NCBI RefSeq assembly: GCF_003353425.1
Contig: NZ_QRAO01000004.1
Span: 1-64,000, forward strand
Source of the DNA: Marinirhabdus gelatinilytica
Lineage (GTDB): Bacteria; Bacteroidota; Bacteroidia; Flavobacteriales; Flavobacteriaceae
DNA length: 64,000 nucleotides
Direction of reading: 5' to 3'
Below the pieces are notes generated by a model. That model saw only the letters and a list, made by a program, of their open reading frames with translations, was not told where the DNA came from and ran no database searches. Every line of letters begins with the position of its first letter. The first letter of the stretch is position 1. Made by a program: the position numbers and the translations under genes. Below, in pieces: positions 30,533 through 38,118 of the stretch.

Positions 30533-31225
30533 TTATTTCTTTACCGAAATATCCGTAAAATACAATTTGAAACCTCCCGTACTGTCCTGGTGCATCTTGG
30601 AGAGAGTGAGGCCATTGTAGTCTTTATAATCTTCCCAAGTTGTCATCATGGATGGAGTGCTATCATTTCCTTTTCTGAAAATCCACTCTTTTACTCTAAA
30701 ATTGGTATCGAAATAAAAATCATAAGCATCGCCAGGGGTATAACCGCCTTTATTTCCGTAGGTAATGGTGAGTTTGTTAAGGGTATCCTTAGAAATGGGT
30801 GCAATTGCTGTTGTAGTTTTAGAAAGGGTAGTCCCTTGGTCCCAAACCAATTTATAGGGGGCGAGCAACCAGTAGGAATCGTTCACGAAACCAGCATCGG
30901 TCTTCATTATAAGGCTGTCCATTTCTTTTCGGTTGTATGTAACTGTGTCATTTTCTGAAATCAATGTCACGTCATCGGTCTTGGGTTTCCACCTCCACGA
31001 GCGTTCGTAATGTTTTCCGCCTCTATCTACATTGAAGGTGAAACGTAATTCTGAAACCTTATTCCAATGTGCTAAACCGTTGTTATAGGCGATGCTCTGG
31101 GCATCGGTGAGGTCTGGGTTTTCTTCGGGGTCTGGGATAAGCTCCAGCCGGGTATTATTGGTTTTTGTTTCTTGACAGCCAACAAGGGCAAGCAGAAGCA
31201 CTACGATAGGAAGGATGTTTTTCAT
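30533..31225 (-). CDS. Lipoprotein of unknown function (possibly DUF6503)
   Basis: A 230-residue lipoprotein: signal ends LALVGCQ (Cys about 17). The body is beta-rich and full of aromatic residues (ERSWRWKPKTDDVTLISENDTVTYNRKEMDSL, LLAPYKLVWD, AYDFYFDTNFRVKEWIFRKG), which suggests a LolA/outer-membrane lipoprotein-like half-barrel. The DUF6503 label is a guess from memory. Convergent with the haloperoxidase gene with no room for a terminator. Confidence 0.6.
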   Translation of the reverse strand: MKNILPIVVLLLALVGCQETKTNNTRLELIPDPEENPDLTDAQSIAYNNGLAHWNKVSELRFTFNVDRGGKHYERSWRWKPKTDDVTLISENDTVTYNRKEMDSLIMKTDAGFVNDSYWLLAPYKLVWDQGTTLSKTTTAIAPISKDTLNKLTITYGNKGGYTPGDAYDFYFDTNFRVKEWIFRKGNDSTPSMMTTWEDYKDYNGLTLSKMHQDSTGGFKLYFTDISVKK

Positions 31226-31298
31226 GGTATTTATTTAAAAGGTATTCAGTAAAAATAGTGAAAGTATATTTGGGAATTATTTTTTGTAACTTTAAGAG

Positions 31299-31715
31299 AT
31301 GGAAAAAGTAAAAGAATATACCAATGGTAAAGTGACCGTGGTGTGGAAGCCGGAGCTTTGTATACATTCCGCAAAGTGTGTACACGACCTGCCCGAGGTC
31401 TTTAAACCAAAGGATAAACCTTGGGTGCAAGTTGAGAATGCAACAACAAGCGATATTGTAGCTACGGTAAAGGGGTGTCCCAGTGGTGCGTTGAGCTATT
31501 TTATGAACGAAATAGGACCTGCTGAAATAGATACGGAAATGAAGAAAGAAACTACAAAAATCGAGGTTATGAAAAACGGGCCCCTAATGGTTTTAGGTTC
31601 CGTAGCAATTACCCACGATGATGGCAGGGAAGAGCTCAAGGAAAAACGAACTGCCTTCTGCCGTTGCGGGCATAGTAATAACCAACCCTTCTGTGATGGG
31701 AGTCATAACGCATAG
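31299..31715 (+). CDS. Fe-S protein with YjdI-type and CDGSH domains
   Basis: A 138-residue protein with two iron-sulfur modules. Residues 1-70 match the YjdI/Fer4_19 type (PELCIHSAKCVHDLPEVF, then VKGCPSGALSYF). Residues 85-138 carry the CDGSH zinc-finger-like 2Fe-2S motif CRCGHSNNQPFCDGSH (C-x-C...C-x3-H). Electron transfer or Fe-S handling is likely; partners are unknown. It starts divergently from the lipoprotein gene and ends 2 bases before the GNAT gene, forming an operon. Confidence 0.88.
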   Translation: MEKVKEYTNGKVTVVWKPELCIHSAKCVHDLPEVFKPKDKPWVQVENATTSDIVATVKGCPSGALSYFMNEIGPAEIDTEMKKETTKIEVMKNGPLMVLGSVAITHDDGREELKEKRTAFCRCGHSNNQPFCDGSHNA

Positions 31716-31717
31716 CA

Positions 31718-32029
31718 ATGGATATATCAATTTCAGAAAATCAAGAAAAAAAGCGCTTTGAGACCCAAGTGGAAAACAAATGGGCTTTTATCGAATACAT
31801 CCGCACCCAAGAGAAAATGTACTTGACCCATACCGAGGTGCCCACTTCACTTGAAGGCAACGGCATAGGCTCTACATTGGTAAAACACGCATTGAAGCAC
31901 ATAGAGAAAGAATCGCTCAAGTTGGTCCCGCTCTGTCCCTTCGTTGCAGGTTACATTAAAAGACATCCTGAATATAAAGAACTGCTCGCAGAAGGATATA
32001 CCATAAAAGAAGAAGACCCCACTAACTAG
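31718..32029 (+). CDS. Small GNAT-like N-acetyltransferase (YidJ type)
   Basis: A 103-residue protein of the short GCN5-related group that keeps only the acetyl-CoA core: AFIEYIRTQEKMYLTHTEVPTSLEGNGIGSTLVKHALKHIEKESLKLVPLCPFVAGYIKRHPEY. The EGNGIGS segment is the pyrophosphate loop. Such mini-GNATs often sit with a YjdI-type Fe-S protein, as here. The acceptor is unknown. Confidence 0.85.
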   Translation: MDISISENQEKKRFETQVENKWAFIEYIRTQEKMYLTHTEVPTSLEGNGIGSTLVKHALKHIEKESLKLVPLCPFVAGYIKRHPEYKELLAEGYTIKEEDPTN

Positions 32030-32065
32030 GTTAATAGGGTCTTATCAATTTTTTGGTTTAAACGA

Positions 32066-32209
32066 TTAATCTACTGCGTCCTCAACGTCGTCTGCTACGT
32101 CCTCGATAGCGTCTCCTGCATCACTTTCAGTTTCTCTACAGCTTACAAATGAAGTTGCTGTTGCGGTGAATAATCCTGCTGCCAGTAAAAATGTAAATAG
32201 TTTTTTCAT
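32066..32209 (-). CDS. Small acidic lipoprotein (47 residues)
   Basis: A short frame from ATG 32209 to TAA 32066: a lipoprotein signal (MKKLFTFLLAAGLFTATATS, then FVSC) followed by only 23 mature residues, of which almost half are Asp or Glu (RETESDAGDAIEDVADDVED). The signal, stop placement and the gap it fills support a real gene. Small acidic lipoproteins of this design are frequent in flavobacteria. It is 57 bases downstream of the DUF5670-like gene on the same strand. Function unknown. Confidence 0.7.
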   Translation of the reverse strand: MKKLFTFLLAAGLFTATATSFVSCRETESDAGDAIEDVADDVEDAVD

Positions 32210-32265
32210 CGGTTTGGTTTTAAGGTTTAATTAAAAATAAAGATTTTTTCTGAAACTTTCAGAAA

Positions 32266-32424
32266 TTAAGGTTTACGGCCTGTTGCTAATCTGTATAGTA
32301 TCGCTATTACGGCCAGTACCAGCAAAATATGGATTAGACTACCCACGGCTTCCCCAAAGGCGAAAAAGCCTACGAGCCAACCTATAATCAAGATTACAAC
32401 AATTAGCCAGATAATATCTTTCAT
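32266..32424 (-). CDS. DUF5670/Lmo0937-like two-helix membrane protein (52 residues)
   Basis: A 52-residue protein from ATG 32424: two transmembrane helices (IIWLIVVILIIGWLVGFFAF and LIHILLVLAVIAILYRL) joined by GEAVGS, ending ATGRKP. The pattern matches the Lmo0937 family of stress-linked small membrane proteins, which always end in a short basic tail. It probably shares transcription with the acidic lipoprotein downstream. Confidence 0.75.
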   Translation of the reverse strand: MKDIIWLIVVILIIGWLVGFFAFGEAVGSLIHILLVLAVIAILYRLATGRKP

Positions 32425-32521
32425 AGTTCTATTTTTTGGTTCGTATTAAAGATACTAGGAAAATATAGTTTTACGGTGGAGTTTAACGGCGGTTTAACCT
32501 GCATTGTTAAAGTGCTCCCAA

Positions 32522-34057
32522 CTAGAAATTGTCGGGATTTTCGATAATTTTTGCAGCTCTTTCCTTTAACGCTGAAAGCTTTTCTGGAGACATTTTGTCC
32601 AGTAAACCCATCATCATGTTCATACGCTGGTTGTCCTTAAAATGTTCCCTCTTATCATCCAGAAAATTCCAATACAGACTGTTGAACGGGCAGGCGTCAT
32701 CCTCGGTCTTTTTGGAAACGTTGTAGTGGCAATCTTTACAGTAATTACTCATTTTGTTGATGTAGCTTCCGCTGGATACGTAGGGTTTTGTGGCCACGAT
32801 ACCGCCATCGGCAAACTGGCTCATCCCTCTGGTATTGGTAATTTCAACCCACTCAATAGCATCGATGTAAATACCCAGATACCAGGCGTCTACCTCGTCC
32901 GGGTGGCATTGGGTGAGCAAAGCAAAATTACCTGTTATCATTAACCGTTGTATATGGTGTGCGTAAGCGTGGTTTAAACTTTGGTCTATAGCGTGGTGCA
33001 AGCAGTTCATGTTTGTGTCCGCCGTCCAATAAAAATCGGGGAGTTTGTTCTGGTTGTCCAATTTGTTGCTTCGTCGGTACCCTGGCATCTCTTTCCAGTA
33101 AATACCTCGCATATACTCACGCCATCCCAAAATTTGCCGAACAAAACCTTCTACCTGTGAGATATGAATGTTGTCTTTATGCTCCCTCCAATAACCTATC
33201 ACTGTATCAATCACTTCTTTGGGGTGCAGTAGCTTGCTGTTCATGGCGAATGAAATCCTAGAGTGGAAAAGAAACACCTCCTCGGTGTGCATGGTATCTT
33301 GGTAATCGCCAAAATGTACCAACAGATTTTTGCAAAAATAGTTCAATACCGAAAGACAATCCTCCCTGCTAGTAGGCCAGCTAAAACTGCTTTTTTTTAT
33401 AGATCCCATGGTTTTCACCCCAGCATCCTCGATACGTTTTACAGTTGCCGAAACGTCTTTCCTAAACCCTCGCTCGTGTGGAATTTCTGCATTGCCATTC
33501 CATTTTTTTCGGTTGCTTTTGTCGAAGTTCCATTTACCGCCTTCGGGATTTTTTCCGTTTACCATCAAGATGTCATATTTCTTCCGCATATCACGGTAAA
33601 AATATTCCATGGTCATTTCCTTTTTCCCTTTGTAGAATTCGGATAGATCGCTTCTTGAGGTTAGAAAATGTTCGGTATCATAAGCTTCGGAACCTATACT
33701 TAGATCCTTACAAAAATCATGTAGCTGTTTATCAAGGCGATATTCGTCGGGGAGTTGGTATTCAAGCTTTTCAATGTTGTGTTTTTTGATTAGTTTTTCA
33801 AGGTTCTTCACCAAGCGCTGTTCGTTGTTCCCATCGTCCAGCTTGTAGTATGTTACTTCGTGACCACGTTCTTGTAACCACTCTGAAAAGTGTTGCATCG
33901 CCTCAAAAAAAGCAACCACTTTTTGGATGTGGTGCACGGTATAGTCGGTTTCCTGGCGCATTTCGGCTATAAAATAGAGAACATCCTCGTTGGGATCGTT
34001 GTACCAAGAATGTTTATGATTCAGTTGATCGCCTAAGATGAGTCGGAGCGTTTTCAT
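32522..34057 (-). CDS. FeS-type bacterial cryptochrome/photolyase (PhrB-like)
   Basis: A 511-residue FAD protein of the prokaryotic (6-4) photolyase / FeS-BCP class. The N terminus (LRLILGDQLNHKHSWY) fits this class. The 4Fe-4S ligands are visible: Cys in LLTQCHPDEVDAWY, then CKDCHYNVSKKTEDDAC (C-x2-C-x12-C). FAD-site segments include RQILGWREYMRGIYW and HAIDQSLNHAYAHHIQRLMITGNF. It repairs UV (6-4) photoproducts or senses blue light. It lies 65 bases downstream of the DASH cryptochrome gene on the same strand. Confidence 0.93.
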   Translation of the reverse strand: MKTLRLILGDQLNHKHSWYNDPNEDVLYFIAEMRQETDYTVHHIQKVVAFFEAMQHFSEWLQERGHEVTYYKLDDGNNEQRLVKNLEKLIKKHNIEKLEYQLPDEYRLDKQLHDFCKDLSIGSEAYDTEHFLTSRSDLSEFYKGKKEMTMEYFYRDMRKKYDILMVNGKNPEGGKWNFDKSNRKKWNGNAEIPHERGFRKDVSATVKRIEDAGVKTMGSIKKSSFSWPTSREDCLSVLNYFCKNLLVHFGDYQDTMHTEEVFLFHSRISFAMNSKLLHPKEVIDTVIGYWREHKDNIHISQVEGFVRQILGWREYMRGIYWKEMPGYRRSNKLDNQNKLPDFYWTADTNMNCLHHAIDQSLNHAYAHHIQRLMITGNFALLTQCHPDEVDAWYLGIYIDAIEWVEITNTRGMSQFADGGIVATKPYVSSGSYINKMSNYCKDCHYNVSKKTEDDACPFNSLYWNFLDDKREHFKDNQRMNMMMGLLDKMSPEKLSALKERAAKIIENPDNF

Positions 34058-34122
34058 TTTTTGGTTGAATGATTTATTAATTGTTTGTTGTGATAGTGTT
34101 GTTTTTTAAGACCGGTACAGTG

Positions 34123-35424
34123 CTATTGAAGCCATAACTTTATAAATGCATCATCGGGGTCATAGCGTTCGGACTGTTTCTCGATATTGAACTTTCGGTC
34201 TCGTGGGTCGTTACCCACACCAGAGACGTACTGCCAATTGCCCCAATTACTGTGCACGTCGTAATCTATCAACTGGCTCTCAAAGTAACTGGCACCCACG
34301 CGCCAATCTTGCTGAAGTTCCTTGGCCCAAAAGCTGCCCACGTTTTGGCGGCCCCGATTGCTCATCCACCCCGTAGCGGCTATTTCCTTCATATTGGCGT
34401 TTACAAAATCGTACTTTGTGTTGCCTTTTATCCATTGCTGTTTTTTTACTTCGGAAGTTCCCCAATCGTAATTTTTCCCAAGAATTCCCCCAATATTAAA
34501 TAGCTTGTCCCCGTGTTTTAACGATATGTATTTAAAGAAATCACGCCATATCAATTCAAATATCATCCAGTAGGTATCCTGGTTTTTCTTTACTTCAGTT
34601 TCAAAATTTTTAACTTCCCAATATACCATGCGAGGTGATAAGCTGCCATTGGCCAGCCAGGCCGAAAATTTTGAGCTGTAGTCCTTACCTATCAAACCGT
34701 TGCGGGTTTGCTTGTAGGTTGCTATGTTTTGTGTGTTCCAAATGTAATCTTCCATACGTTTTTTTCCTTCGGTTTCTCCTCCTTTAAAAGAAAACGCTGT
34801 GCGAGAGTCCAGCTTTGGTTCCTGCAGTCCCAGGTCTTGAAGTGCCGGAACGGTCTGGGAATAGTTTACGTTTTTTGGAAAACCCCTGTTATCTTGTTCA
34901 AGTGGAAGGGAGCTATTGATGATGTTCTGAACCGAACCGTATTTCTCAAATTTTTTTCTGAAGTCGGTAAAGACCCTCGGAATGTTGTTCCAATGCTCGA
35001 AGGGAATATCTTCGGGATGAAAAAGGAACTGATCGTAGTATTCTTTTAACTGTATATCTTCAGGAAGTGCTTTTTTTACATTTGTGGTAACCGTAGCCTC
35101 CTCGCTGGTCCATTCCTTTTGGGTGAATATTTCTGAAACGTGTATTTTTTTTACCAAATCGGGAAGGCTCTCCTCGGGTTTTTTTGTCGAAATATATAGT
35201 GGGATATTTACTTTTTTCAGGGTTTCCTGCAAATCTAAAATGGTTTCCAACAAAAACTTTGCTCTAAAAGCCCCGGTTTTGGGAAACCCATAGAGGGTCT
35301 CACCGTAATGCCGTGGATCAAAACAATAGATGCCAGCTACGGCTCCCTTGCGTTTGCAAGCTTCCGTAAGGGCTTTATTGTCGATGCTTCTTAGGTTGTT
35401 CCTAAACCAGACCAGTTGTGTCAT
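34123..35424 (-). CDS. DASH-type cryptochrome/photolyase
   Basis: A 433-residue flavoprotein starting [16 protein letters not shown], with the antenna-domain and FAD-domain pattern of cry-[112 protein letters not shown]. Cry-DASH repairs CPD lesions mainly in single-stranded DNA. Its ATG overlaps the stop of the DUF2256 mini-gene (ATGA). Confidence 0.94.
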   Translation of the reverse strand: MTQLVWFRNNLRSIDNKALTEACKRKGAVAGIYCFDPRHYGETLYGFPKTGAFRAKFLLETILDLQETLKKVNIPLYISTKKPEESLPDLVKKIHVSEIFTQKEWTSEEATVTTNVKKALPEDIQLKEYYDQFLFHPEDIPFEHWNNIPRVFTDFRKKFEKYGSVQNIINSSLPLEQDNRGFPKNVNYSQTVPALQDLGLQEPKLDSRTAFSFKGGETEGKKRMEDYIWNTQNIATYKQTRNGLIGKDYSSKFSAWLANGSLSPRMVYWEVKNFETEVKKNQDTYWMIFELIWRDFFKYISLKHGDKLFNIGGILGKNYDWGTSEVKKQQWIKGNTKYDFVNANMKEIAATGWMSNRGRQNVGSFWAKELQQDWRVGASYFESQLIDYDVHSNWGNWQYVSGVGNDPRDRKFNIEKQSERYDPDDAFIKLWLQ

Positions 35425-35561
35425 GAGTTTTTATTTCTTTGGCAACGTTCACTGCAATACACTACGGTGTCCCAATTGTTCTCCCACTTTTTCCGCCAAC
35501 TGAAGGGTCGCACGCAAACTGGGCAGGTTTTAGAAGGTAGATTGGTTTTCTTGTGAGCCAT
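35421..35561 (-). CDS. DUF2256 zinc-ribbon-like mini-protein (46 residues)
   Basis: A 46-residue frame from ATG 35561 to TGA 35421. It carries the DUF2256 pattern: [16 protein letters not shown], then [14 protein letters not shown], two CxxC-type pairs that should bind one zinc. The stop codon overlaps the DASH cryptochrome start as ATGA, so the two are translated together. DUF2256 is often found beside or fused to cryptochromes, so a helper role in DNA or flavoprotein function is a fair inference. Confidence 0.85.
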   Translation of the reverse strand: MAHKKTNLPSKTCPVCVRPFSWRKKWENNWDTVVYCSERCQRNKNS

Positions 35562-35645
35562 GTTTAAAAGTATCAATTGTTAGATAAATTTTAAAAAAGA
35601 TTAAACAAAATTTAACTTACTATCTTTCAGGAATAATTTTGTACT

Positions 35646-36446
35646 ATGGATTTACAGAAAGCATTCAATACCAATCGTGAAACGTGGAATAAAAAAGTAG
35701 CTGTACACGCTGCAAGTGATTTCTATTTTCTGGAGGAGTTCAAAAAAGGAAAATCATCATTGAACCATTACGAATTGGAAGCGCTTGGAGATGTTACGGG
35801 CAAAAACCTGTTGCATTTACAGTGTCATTTTGGGCAGGATACGCTCAGTTGGAGTAGGATGGGAGCCAAGTGTACAGGGGTAGATATTTCTGAAGAAGCT
35901 ATAAGGTTGGCTGGAAACCTAAATGACGAGTTGGAACAAGACGCCCATTTTGTGTGCTGCAATGTGCTGGATACTTCAGCACATATTTCAGAAAAATTCG
36001 ATATTGTCTTTACAAGCTACGGTACCATAGGTTGGCTACCAGACCTGCAACCTTGGGCACGAATGATTGCTGAACGGTTAAAGCCTGGCGGAATATTTTA
36101 TATCGTAGAGTTCCACCCCATAGCCTGGATGTTCGATTACACCGTGGCGCCACCAGAAATGAAATACGCCTACCATCTAAAAGAAGCTATTTATGAAGAA
36201 TACGAAGGCTCCTATACCGAAAATGGAAAAGACAAAATAACAAGTAAGGAATATGGCTGGAACCATAGCCTTAGCGATGTGGTGGGAAGTTTATTGAGAG
36301 CAGGGTTAACTATTGAAAGCTTTAACGAATACGATGGTTCTCCTTATGATGTGTTTCCAGATTTGGTTAAAAACGAAGCTGGATTGTTTGAGTTAAAGGA
36401 TAACATGTATCCACTTTTATTTGAAGTAATGGCAAAGAAAGTCTAA
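35646..36446 (+). CDS. Class I SAM-dependent methyltransferase
   Basis: A 266-residue enzyme: NLLHLQCHFGQDTLSWSRMGAKCTGVDISEEAIRLA is motif I plus the acidic loop, FDIVFTSYGTIGWLPDLQPWARMIAERLKPGGIFYIVEFHP covers motifs II and III. The N terminus (FNTNRETWNKKVAVHAASDFY) is typical of a Bacteroidota small-molecule methyltransferase group. It is divergent from the photolyase cluster and ends at a strong bidirectional terminator. Substrate unknown. Confidence 0.85.
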   Translation: MDLQKAFNTNRETWNKKVAVHAASDFYFLEEFKKGKSSLNHYELEALGDVTGKNLLHLQCHFGQDTLSWSRMGAKCTGVDISEEAIRLAGNLNDELEQDAHFVCCNVLDTSAHISEKFDIVFTSYGTIGWLPDLQPWARMIAERLKPGGIFYIVEFHPIAWMFDYTVAPPEMKYAYHLKEAIYEEYEGSYTENGKDKITSKEYGWNHSLSDVVGSLLRAGLTIESFNEYDGSPYDVFPDLVKNEAGLFELKDNMYPLLFEVMAKKV

Positions 36447-36453
36447 AAACAAA

Positions 36454-36486
36454 AAACCACATAGACTTTTGATATCTATGTGGTTT
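36454..36486. terminator. Bidirectional terminator between methyltransferase and msrA
   Basis: Perfect 12-bp stem AAACCACATAGA (36454-36465) with TCTATGTGGTTT (36475-36486), 9-base loop. The minus-strand side runs into a T-rich tract, so it ends msrA strongly, and it also lies just past the methyltransferase stop. Confidence 0.85.
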
Positions 36487-36501
36487 GAGTTGTTGTTTAT
36501 A

Positions 36502-37182
36502 TTAATGTGCATCTTCTTTCAATAATTCCGGAAATTTTTTCTGAAATTTTTTCAGCCTTGGTATCGATACATTTTGAATGTATGGGTTGTTGGGGTTATT
36601 GCGCTCATAATTTTGATGGTATGCTTCAGCAATCCAGAATTTCTGGAAAGGTAGTACTTGCGCTGCCACTTTTCCTTCCCCCAACTCCTTTTCAAGCTCG
36701 GCGATTTTGTTGTCGATTATTTTTTTCTGCGCATCATTTTGATAAAAAATAATGGAACGATATTGAGAGCCCATATCTGGTCCTTGTCCGTTTACCTGGG
36801 TTATATTTTGTGAACCAAAATACACATCTACCAGTTGCTTAAAACTTACAGTTTCTGGATTGTAAATAACTTCTACTGCTTCGGCATGTCCAGTTCTTCC
36901 TGTGTTACTGGACTCATAGGTTGGATTTTTGGTGTGACCGCCACTGTAACCGGAAATAGACTCTTTAACACCTTTCACGCTTTCGTAAATAGCTTCTACA
37001 CACCAAAAGCAACCGCTAGCAAAATAGGCTTTTTCCAAACCGTTTTCAGTAGGTACTTCAACAGGGGTCTGTGTTTTTTGTGCTTCTACTTCAGCTTTTT
37101 TGTTGCTTTCGTTGCTGGATTGGCAAGAGGCCTGTACAGTTAATAGTACGGAGGCGAATAGTATTGGGATTATTTTTTTCAT
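36502..37182 (-). CDS. msrA: Peptide methionine sulfoxide reductase MsrA, exported lipoprotein
   Basis: A 226-residue protein from ATG 37182: signal peptide with VQASC as probable lipid-attachment site, a linker, then the MsrA domain. The catalytic motif is YFASGCFWCVEAIYESVKGV, followed by ISGYSGGHTKNPTYESSNTGRTGHAEAVEVIYNP and DMGSQYRSIIFY. It reduces S-methionine sulfoxide; the signal places it in the periplasm or on the outer membrane. A longer frame to 37233 lacks a signal at its N terminus. The Cys near the C terminus seen in many MsrA is not obvious. Confidence 0.93.
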   Translation of the reverse strand: MKKIIPILFASVLLTVQASCQSSNESNKKAEVEAQKTQTPVEVPTENGLEKAYFASGCFWCVEAIYESVKGVKESISGYSGGHTKNPTYESSNTGRTGHAEAVEVIYNPETVSFKQLVDVYFGSQNITQVNGQGPDMGSQYRSIIFYQNDAQKKIIDNKIAELEKELGEGKVAAQVLPFQKFWIAEAYHQNYERNNPNNPYIQNVSIPRLKKFQKKFPELLKEDAH

Positions 37183-37245
37183 AACAATTTTTTTATTTTT
37201 TGGATTGGTCGGGGTTTTAGCTTTTCCTTTCATTTTAATATAACA

Positions 37246-37276
37246 AAAAAAGCCCCCACATACTGTGAAGGCTTTG
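37246..37276 (-). terminator. Terminator after the zinc-ribbon-like gene
   Basis: On the minus strand AAAGCC (37275-37270) pairs with GGCTTT (37254-37249), with CACA/TGTG inside and a TAC-type loop, followed by a run of seven T. Confidence 0.7.
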
Positions 37277-37288
37277 TTATATTCTTAG

Positions 37289-37332
37289 CTTTCGTTAACG
37301 AAAGTGAAAGCACGCTGAGTGGCGTCGAAGGG
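37289..37332. repeat. REP-like element with 16-bp palindrome
   Basis: CTTTCGTTAACGAAAG (37289-37304) is a perfect palindrome, followed by GAAAGCACGCTGAGTGGCGTCGAAGGG. The second part read on the minus strand, CTTCGACGCCACTCAGCGTG, has the CTTCGAC...CTCAG pattern of short flavobacterial repeats and resembles the units at 26915-26971. It lies between the zinc-ribbon-like gene and its terminator. Confidence 0.5.
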
Positions 37333-38115
37333 TTATTTCATTTTTGCGAACATCGCTTGCATTTTTTCCTGCTCTTCGGTAGCCAGTTCTGGATCTACCA
37401 AAATACGGCCACTATGCTCATCTGTAATGATTTTTTTACGCGCAGCGATTTCCATTTGTACCTGTGGTGGGATAGTGAAGAATGATCCTCCTGAGGCCCC
37501 ACGCTCTACGGGTACAACCGCAAGGCCGTTCTTGACATTGGAGCGTATTCTTTTATAGGCTTTTACCAAGCGGTCTTCGATTTTCTTCTCAAATTTCTCG
37601 GATTCCTTGATAAGGGCTTTTTCCTCCTTTTCGGTTTCTGCCAAAATTTCGTTGAGTTCTCCTTGCTTGTGCTTTAGGTGTTCCTCCCTTTCAGAAAGAC
37701 GAGATTTTGTCTCATCTATCACTGCATTTTTTTGCTCTATCTGTGCCTTATATTCTTTTATATGCTTTTCAGAGAGTTGTATCTCCAATTCCTGGAACTC
37801 AATCTCCTTGCTCAAGGAATTGTATTCACGGTTGTTGCGAACGTTGTCCTGCTGTGCAGTATATTTTTTTATAAGTGCCTTGGACTCTTCAATCCCGTTC
37901 TTTTTGTCCTTTATGTTTTCCTCAATAAGCTCCAGCTCATTTTGCAGTTTTTCTAAACGGGTGTTCATACCGGCAACTTCATCTTCAAGATCTTCAACTT
38001 CCAAAGGCAATTCCCCTCGTACGTTACGAATTTCATCTACACGGGAATCTATTAATTGTAAGTCGTAAAGTGCTCTTAACTTCTCTTCTACAGTGGTTTC
38101 TGTTTTTGTGGCCAT
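37333..38115 (-). CDS. Coiled-coil protein with degenerate C4 zinc-ribbon
   Basis: A 260-residue protein: residues 20-190 are a long antiparallel coiled coil rich in Glu, Lys and Leu, as in CT398/FlgZ-like nucleic-acid-binding proteins. The C-terminal domain lines up with the C4 zinc ribbon (ASGGSFFTIPPQVQMEIAARKKIITDEHSGRILVDPEL), but all four ligand positions are non-Cys (A, G, E and S), so it cannot bind zinc in the usual way. It sits 3 bases downstream of the Nif3-like gene, a pairing known in Bacteroidota and other phyla. Confidence 0.8.
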   Translation of the reverse strand: MATKTETTVEEKLRALYDLQLIDSRVDEIRNVRGELPLEVEDLEDEVAGMNTRLEKLQNELELIEENIKDKKNGIEESKALIKKYTAQQDNVRNNREYNSLSKEIEFQELEIQLSEKHIKEYKAQIEQKNAVIDETKSRLSEREEHLKHKQGELNEILAETEKEEKALIKESEKFEKKIEDRLVKAYKRIRSNVKNGLAVVPVERGASGGSFFTIPPQVQMEIAARKKIITDEHSGRILVDPELATEEQEKMQAMFAKMK

Positions 38116-38118
38116 AAA

